23,117 nucleotides of DNA from assembly GCA_964625745.1 (NCBI GenBank), contig CAZVCJ010000057.1:1-23117 (forward strand), written 5' to 3'. The notes under the pieces were generated by a model. The model was not told the origin of the DNA. It worked only from the letters and a program-made list of their open reading frames with translations, and made no database searches. Source of the stretch: CAZVCJ01 sp964625745. GTDB taxonomy: Bacteria; Chloroflexota; Anaerolineae; VGOG01. Numbering within the stretch: the stretch's first letter is position 1; each line of letters opens with the position of its first letter. The translations under genes were made by a program, and so were the position numbers. Below are positions 20,343 through 23,117 of this stretch, piece after piece.

Positions 20343-20732
20343 GTGACGAATGCCTTTCTACTATCAGGCTGCCGAGCCTACCCCAACTCCCCCGAAGGCG
20401 TCGTCGAGAAGATGTACGATGCCATACAGGAAAGAGACCAAGACAAGTACATTGACTGCCTGGCTCCCGAATCGCGCATGATGCCAGGCTTCTTCTTTTG
20501 GGAGCAGGTGATTCAGGCTGGGGCAGGTTTGTTTGGCGTGGATGCATCAGACCTCACCGAGGTGACATGGAAGGACATGCAGTTTCAGACCGTTGACAAT
20601 GATGGCACCGTGGCACACGTGCAGGTCACAGGCAAACTGCGGCTTCTCTCACTGGGCATGGAAGTGCCCTGCGAGACCGTGGAGACTGCCAAGAAGGTTG
20701 ATGGTATCTGGTACGTATACCTCGAACAGTGA
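20343..20732 (+). CDS. Small lipoprotein, NTF2/DUF4878-like
   Basis: 129 residues from GTG 20343. The lipobox LSGC puts the lipidated cysteine at residue 10, too close to this start for a normal signal peptide. In-frame codons upstream (from about 20322: IVLCVFIV) extend the hydrophobic stretch, but no ATG, GTG or TTG with a ribosome site is seen; CTG 20328 is possible. The REP-like element ends 65 bases upstream and may have removed the original start. After the cysteine, PEGVVEKMYDAIQERDQDKYIDCLAPESR, the beta strands VAHVQVTGKLRL and VDGIWYVYLEQ fit the NTF2-like fold of small surface lipoproteins. Function unknown; it is followed 19 bases later by the secreted hydrolase-like gene. Confidence 0.65.
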   Translation: MTNAFLLSGCRAYPNSPEGVVEKMYDAIQERDQDKYIDCLAPESRMMPGFFFWEQVIQAGAGLFGVDASDLTEVTWKDMQFQTVDNDGTVAHVQVTGKLRLLSLGMEVPCETVETAKKVDGIWYVYLEQ

Positions 20733-20751
20733 TAATTGCGAGGAAACAGTT

Positions 20752-22044
20752 ATGAATTCCCTTTCACGCATCAAATTCTGGCTGGCTTTGTGCCTGGCCT
20801 TGGTGGGACTGAGTGGTCAGGCATTTCCAGTTCTGTCTGCTGGCTTTGATCCCAATCACATCATCGCTGATGCTGTATTCCTTGACGCTGATGCAATGAG
20901 CGATCCTCAGATTCAGGCGTTTCTGGAGAACCACGGCCCTGGTGGTGGCCCGAGCTTCCTGGCAACGTACCAGGTCGGAGGACAATCTGCTGCAGAAGTT
21001 ATCGGCAGTGCCGCCCGGGCTGCTGGTATTAACCCCCGCATCATTCTGGTCAAGCTACAGGTCGAGAAAAGCCTGATCGGTAAATACAGCCCGACCAATC
21101 CCCCACCTCAATCAGCCCTGGACTACGCGATGGGTTATGCCTGCCCGGATGACAAGCCATGTGACCCAGCCTTCGCCGGTTTCGACAAGCAGATCTCAGC
21201 CGCAGCCAATCGCTTCCGGCAGTTGTTCGACGGCGGTTATAAGGGCTACTGGGAGGGACCAGGACATCCTTATCGCGTGGGAGAAGGTACCGACGTTTAT
21301 CCGATCAATGCCTCAACCGGCGTTCTGTACATTTACACCCCCTGGATCGGCTCGTACCCAGACCCGGCTTCAGGCAACAAGGCTTTCTGGGGCATCTGGA
21401 TTGACTACGGATTCGGCGACCCAACTCAACCAACTCTTCCCGCCGATGACGCTCGCCTGGCCGAACCGGCCTGGCCGGCCATCGCGCTGTCGGGAGAGGG
21501 CTTCCAGGTCACCATCGCACTGCGCAACGAAGGTACGGCCACCTGGCAGAATGAGGCTGGCTACGTTCTGGTTAACGCCGGGAATCCGATGGGGGCGCCG
21601 AAGCGTCTGCCCCTACCCCACGACGTGCCGCCAGCCGAGACGGCGACCTGGACTCTGAACCTGATTGCACCCCAAACACCTGGACTCCACCAATCGCGGT
21701 GGCAGCTTCAGCACGGCGATGAACCGGCCGGGGAAAGGATTACAGTGTGGGTGGGCGTGCTGCCAGAGGAAGCCAGAGAGTGGAAGGCGGAACTGAGCCG
21801 ACTGATCGAGGAGGCAAAGCAAAAGTGGGAGGAAGCCAAACAGCGTGGGGAAAAGGACTTCGAGCGTTTCGTGCAGGAACTGCTCGCCCAGCTTCAACGC
21901 GAGTTGGTCCGAATCATCGAAGAGCAAAGCCAGGCATTGTGGGAGGCCTTCCTGCGCTGGCTGGAGGAGACGTGCACTGGTGCCCTGATACCGGCCGGCA
22001 CACTGGCCTTGGTGGGGATGTGGCTGGGCCGGCGGCGAAAATAG
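20752..22044 (+). CDS. Secreted lysozyme-like protein with NBR1-type Ig domain and C-terminal anchor
   Basis: 430 residues from ATG 20752 (GAGGAAA upstream). Signal peptide at 1-29 (FWLALCLALVGLSGQAFPVLSAG). The domain at about 30-225 has FLDADAMSDPQIQAFLENHGPG, IGSAARAAGINPRIILVKLQVEKSLI and YAMGYACPDDKPCD. This layout is known from secreted actinobacterial and chloroflexotal proteins with a lysozyme-like fold, where Glu in 'LQxExxLI' (E105 here) is the likely acid. Residues about 231-335 match the Ig-like domain found in NBR1 (FQVTIALRNEGTATWQNEAG, PPAETATWTLNLIAPQTPG). A long charged helix (335-408, KQKWEEAKQRGEKDFERFVQ) leads to a membrane helix and RRRK. It is expected outside the cell, tethered by its C-terminus, acting on peptidoglycan or another glycan; activity is inferred. 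Confidence 0.72.
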   Translation: MNSLSRIKFWLALCLALVGLSGQAFPVLSAGFDPNHIIADAVFLDADAMSDPQIQAFLENHGPGGGPSFLATYQVGGQSAAEVIGSAARAAGINPRIILVKLQVEKSLIGKYSPTNPPPQSALDYAMGYACPDDKPCDPAFAGFDKQISAAANRFRQLFDGGYKGYWEGPGHPYRVGEGTDVYPINASTGVLYIYTPWIGSYPDPASGNKAFWGIWIDYGFGDPTQPTLPADDARLAEPAWPAIALSGEGFQVTIALRNEGTATWQNEAGYVLVNAGNPMGAPKRLPLPHDVPPAETATWTLNLIAPQTPGLHQSRWQLQHGDEPAGERITVWVGVLPEEAREWKAELSRLIEEAKQKWEEAKQRGEKDFERFVQELLAQLQRELVRIIEEQSQALWEAFLRWLEETCTGALIPAGTLALVGMWLGRRRK

Positions 22045-22128
22045 CATGATGTTGGGTAAGCCCACAACGGTCGGCTCACTGCCTTGTTGTGGTAGCGGCA
22101 ATCCACAATCGCATGTTGATGTAGACAG

Positions 22129-22160
22129 AAGCTGTGGTCTAAGGAGGCCACAGCTTTTTT
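22129..22160 (+). terminator. Intrinsic terminator
   Basis: AAGCTGTGG (22129-22137) pairs perfectly with CCACAGCTT (22148-22156), loop ten bases, followed by TTTT (22157-22160). A further small hairpin (CCACAAC with GTTGTGG, about 22062-22093) precedes it. It ends the transcript of the lysozyme-like gene. Confidence 0.85.
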
Positions 22161-22180
22161 GCGCCAGAGTCAACGCTTGG

Positions 22181-22208
22181 TTGACATTTCCATACCTTGT
22201 GCTATAAT
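22181..22208 (+). promoter_or_regulatory. Consensus sigma70 promoter for the GT39-like gene
   Basis: TTGACA (22181-22186), 16-base spacer and TATAAT (22203-22208), directly after the terminator and about 40 bases before the likely TTG start. Confidence 0.82.
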
Positions 22209-22247
22209 CTATGCCGGTGGGCGAATCGGGGGAAGGGTTGGCAGAGC

Positions 22248-23117
22248 TTGGAGAGACCAGGGCGTCGGTTTTGGGCTGAATGGATGCCTCTGCTATTGGT
22301 GATAGCCATAGCAGCGGTGCTGCGCTTCTGGGCTCTCGGAACCACACCGCCCGGCCTCTATCACGACGAAGCTTTCAACGGCCTGGATGCCCTGGGCGTT
22401 TTAGAAGGCGAAAGGCCGGTTTTCTTTGAGGCCAACAACGGCCGCGAGCCGCTGTTTATCTACCTGGTAGCCTTGTCCGTGGCAATCTTGGGCCGGAGCC
22501 CAGGAGCGATACGGATCGTGGCTGCCTTGCTGGGCACTTTGACAATTCCCGCCACCTATCTAATGGCTAAGGCCACGTTCAACCGGCGCATCGGGCTGCT
22601 GGCCGCCGCCGTCACGGGCCTGACCCTGTGGCACGTCAACCTGAGCCGCATTGGCTTCCGCGCCGTGGCTATGCCCCTCTTGGTGGCCCTGGCCCTCTGG
22701 CAACTGCGGCTCGGCCTAAAGGATGGCAATAAGCGCCATTTCCTGGCGGGGGGGGTGGCCTACGGGCTGACCTTCTATACATACCTGGCGGCGCGATTCA
22801 CCGTCGTAGCCCTGGCCGCCTTCGGACTGTATCTCGTTGGAAGTTGGAGGTTGGAGGTTGGAAGTTGGAGGCTCGCCCTGAGCGATGTCCTGAGCTTGTC
22901 GAAGGGCCCAGTCGAAGGGTTGGAGGCCTGTCCTGAGCTTGACGAAGGGTCTGGTCGAAGGGTTGGAGGTTGGAGGCGTGACGCTTTGACCTTTGTGCTG
23001 GCCGCCCTGGTGGTTTTGGTCCCGTTGATGGTCTATGTGGCCACGCACGGGGGCGCCTTCCTGGGCCGCGTGGGGCAGGTTTCTATATTCAATCCCGTGA
23101 TCAACGGGGGCGATTTC
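22248..23117 (+). CDS. GT39/ArnT-like membrane glycosyltransferase, 5' part (runs off the window)
   Basis: About 290 residues are visible; the frame is open at the window end. TTG 22248 has GGGAAGGG about ten bases upstream; ATG 22284 is the alternative. The start MERPGRRFWAEWMPLLLVIAI leads to a first membrane helix, then FWALGTTPPGLYHDEAFNGLDAL, where the 'HDEA' loop carries the Asp-Glu pair that binds metal and phosphate in GT-C enzymes of the PMT/ArnT type. GREPLFIYLVAL, the TM helices IRIVAALLGTLTIPATYLM and AAAVTGLTLWHVNLSRIGFR, and a TM region after 22980 follow. It uses a lipid-phosphate sugar donor outside the membrane. Between 22836 and 22977 an in-frame repeat tract adds about 47 residues (GSWRLEVGSWRL, then VLSLSKGPVEG, CPELDEGSG) in a loop. 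Confidence 0.85.
   Translation, partial: MERPGRRFWAEWMPLLLVIAIAAVLRFWALGTTPPGLYHDEAFNGLDALGVLEGERPVFFEANNGREPLFIYLVALSVAILGRSPGAIRIVAALLGTLTIPATYLMAKATFNRRIGLLAAAVTGLTLWHVNLSRIGFRAVAMPLLVALALWQLRLGLKDGNKRHFLAGGVAYGLTFYTYLAARFTVVALAAFGLYLVGSWRLEVGSWRLALSDVLSLSKGPVEGLEACPELDEGSGRRVGGWRRDALTFVLAALVVLVPLMVYVATHGGAFLGRVGQVSIFNPVINGGDF
22836..22977. repeat. Nested in-frame repeat tract (TTGGAGG units and CCTGAGCTTGTCGAAGG elements)
   Basis: GTTGGAAGTTGGAGG units flank two copies of a dispersed element: CCTGAGCTTGTCGAAGGG near 22890 and CCTGAGCTTGACGAAGGG near 22931. Both kinds are known as scattered short repeats in many GC-rich genomes (from recall). The whole tract is read through in the GT39-like frame without a stop. 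Confidence 0.75.

Noticed and set aside
21613..22347. Minus-strand frame of 244 codons crossing the terminator and promoter
   Set aside because: It runs through a strong intrinsic terminator and a consensus promoter on the other strand and overlaps the lysozyme-like gene.

Overview
The window looks like a chromosomal segment of a Chloroflexota bacterium, probably Anaerolineae-like. The reasons are moderate GC, Thr-Pro 'TPTPTNTP' linkers in a secreted protein, TTG and GTG starts, tubulin-like giant proteins, and short low-complexity repeats (TTGGAGG- and CCGAAAC-type) inside genes. No rRNA, tRNA, CRISPR array or transposase was seen. The taxon is inferred from sequence style only.

Layout. (1) 1-1660, minus strand: the start of one glycosyltransferase, an AbrB-like remnant, and a complete GT-B glycosyltransferase carrying repeat insertions. 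(2) 1739-2811: a small excisionase-type HTH gene behind a consensus promoter, then a second consensus promoter with a 13-residue leader peptide and an overlapping terminator, then a truncated secreted vWA gene. (3) 2818-19832: a long same-strand cluster, mostly tightly spaced, with one 532-base gap. It encodes a secreted vWA / membrane-spanning / FHA-like protein; two tubulin-like proteins, one with a good GTP-binding loop and one degenerate and membrane-anchored; a membrane FN3 protein ending in a RING-H2-like finger; an Ig-like protein with a half-RING; an E1-like adenylating enzyme; a small ubiquitin-like protein; an E2-like enzyme with an HPN motif and a cysteine; a JAMM/MPN+ isopeptidase; a Ubl / inactive-E2 / Ubl fusion; an unknown protein; a TerY-C-like zinc ribbon; an intracellular vWA protein; and a CAP-domain protein without a signal peptide. 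(4) 19851-22160: a frameshifted two-TM gene, a REP-like inverted repeat, an NTF2-like lipoprotein, and a secreted lysozyme-like protein with an Ig domain, closed by a strong terminator. (5) 22181 to the end: a consensus promoter and the first part of a GT39-like membrane glycosyltransferase, again with in-frame repeats.

The centre of interest is region 3. Every catalytic class of a ubiquitin pathway (E1, E2, RING, Ubl, deconjugase, pseudo-E2) is present, linked to tubulin-like NTPases and to a transmembrane vWA/FHA sensor-like protein. Many of the soluble proteins carry one or more short basic beta-strand-like motifs (I-x-[IV]-R-R type) near a terminus, which may be a shared docking or modification signal. 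My working model is a membrane-associated protein-modification machine in which RING and tubulin-like partners sit at the inner membrane, vWA domains act as scaffolds, and the Ubl is attached and removed by the E1/E2/JAMM set. Related bacterial E1/E2/JAB/RING gene clusters are known from comparative genomics. The combination with two tubulin-like proteins, the Ubl/pseudo-E2/Ubl fusion and the shared tail motif is what merits follow-up.
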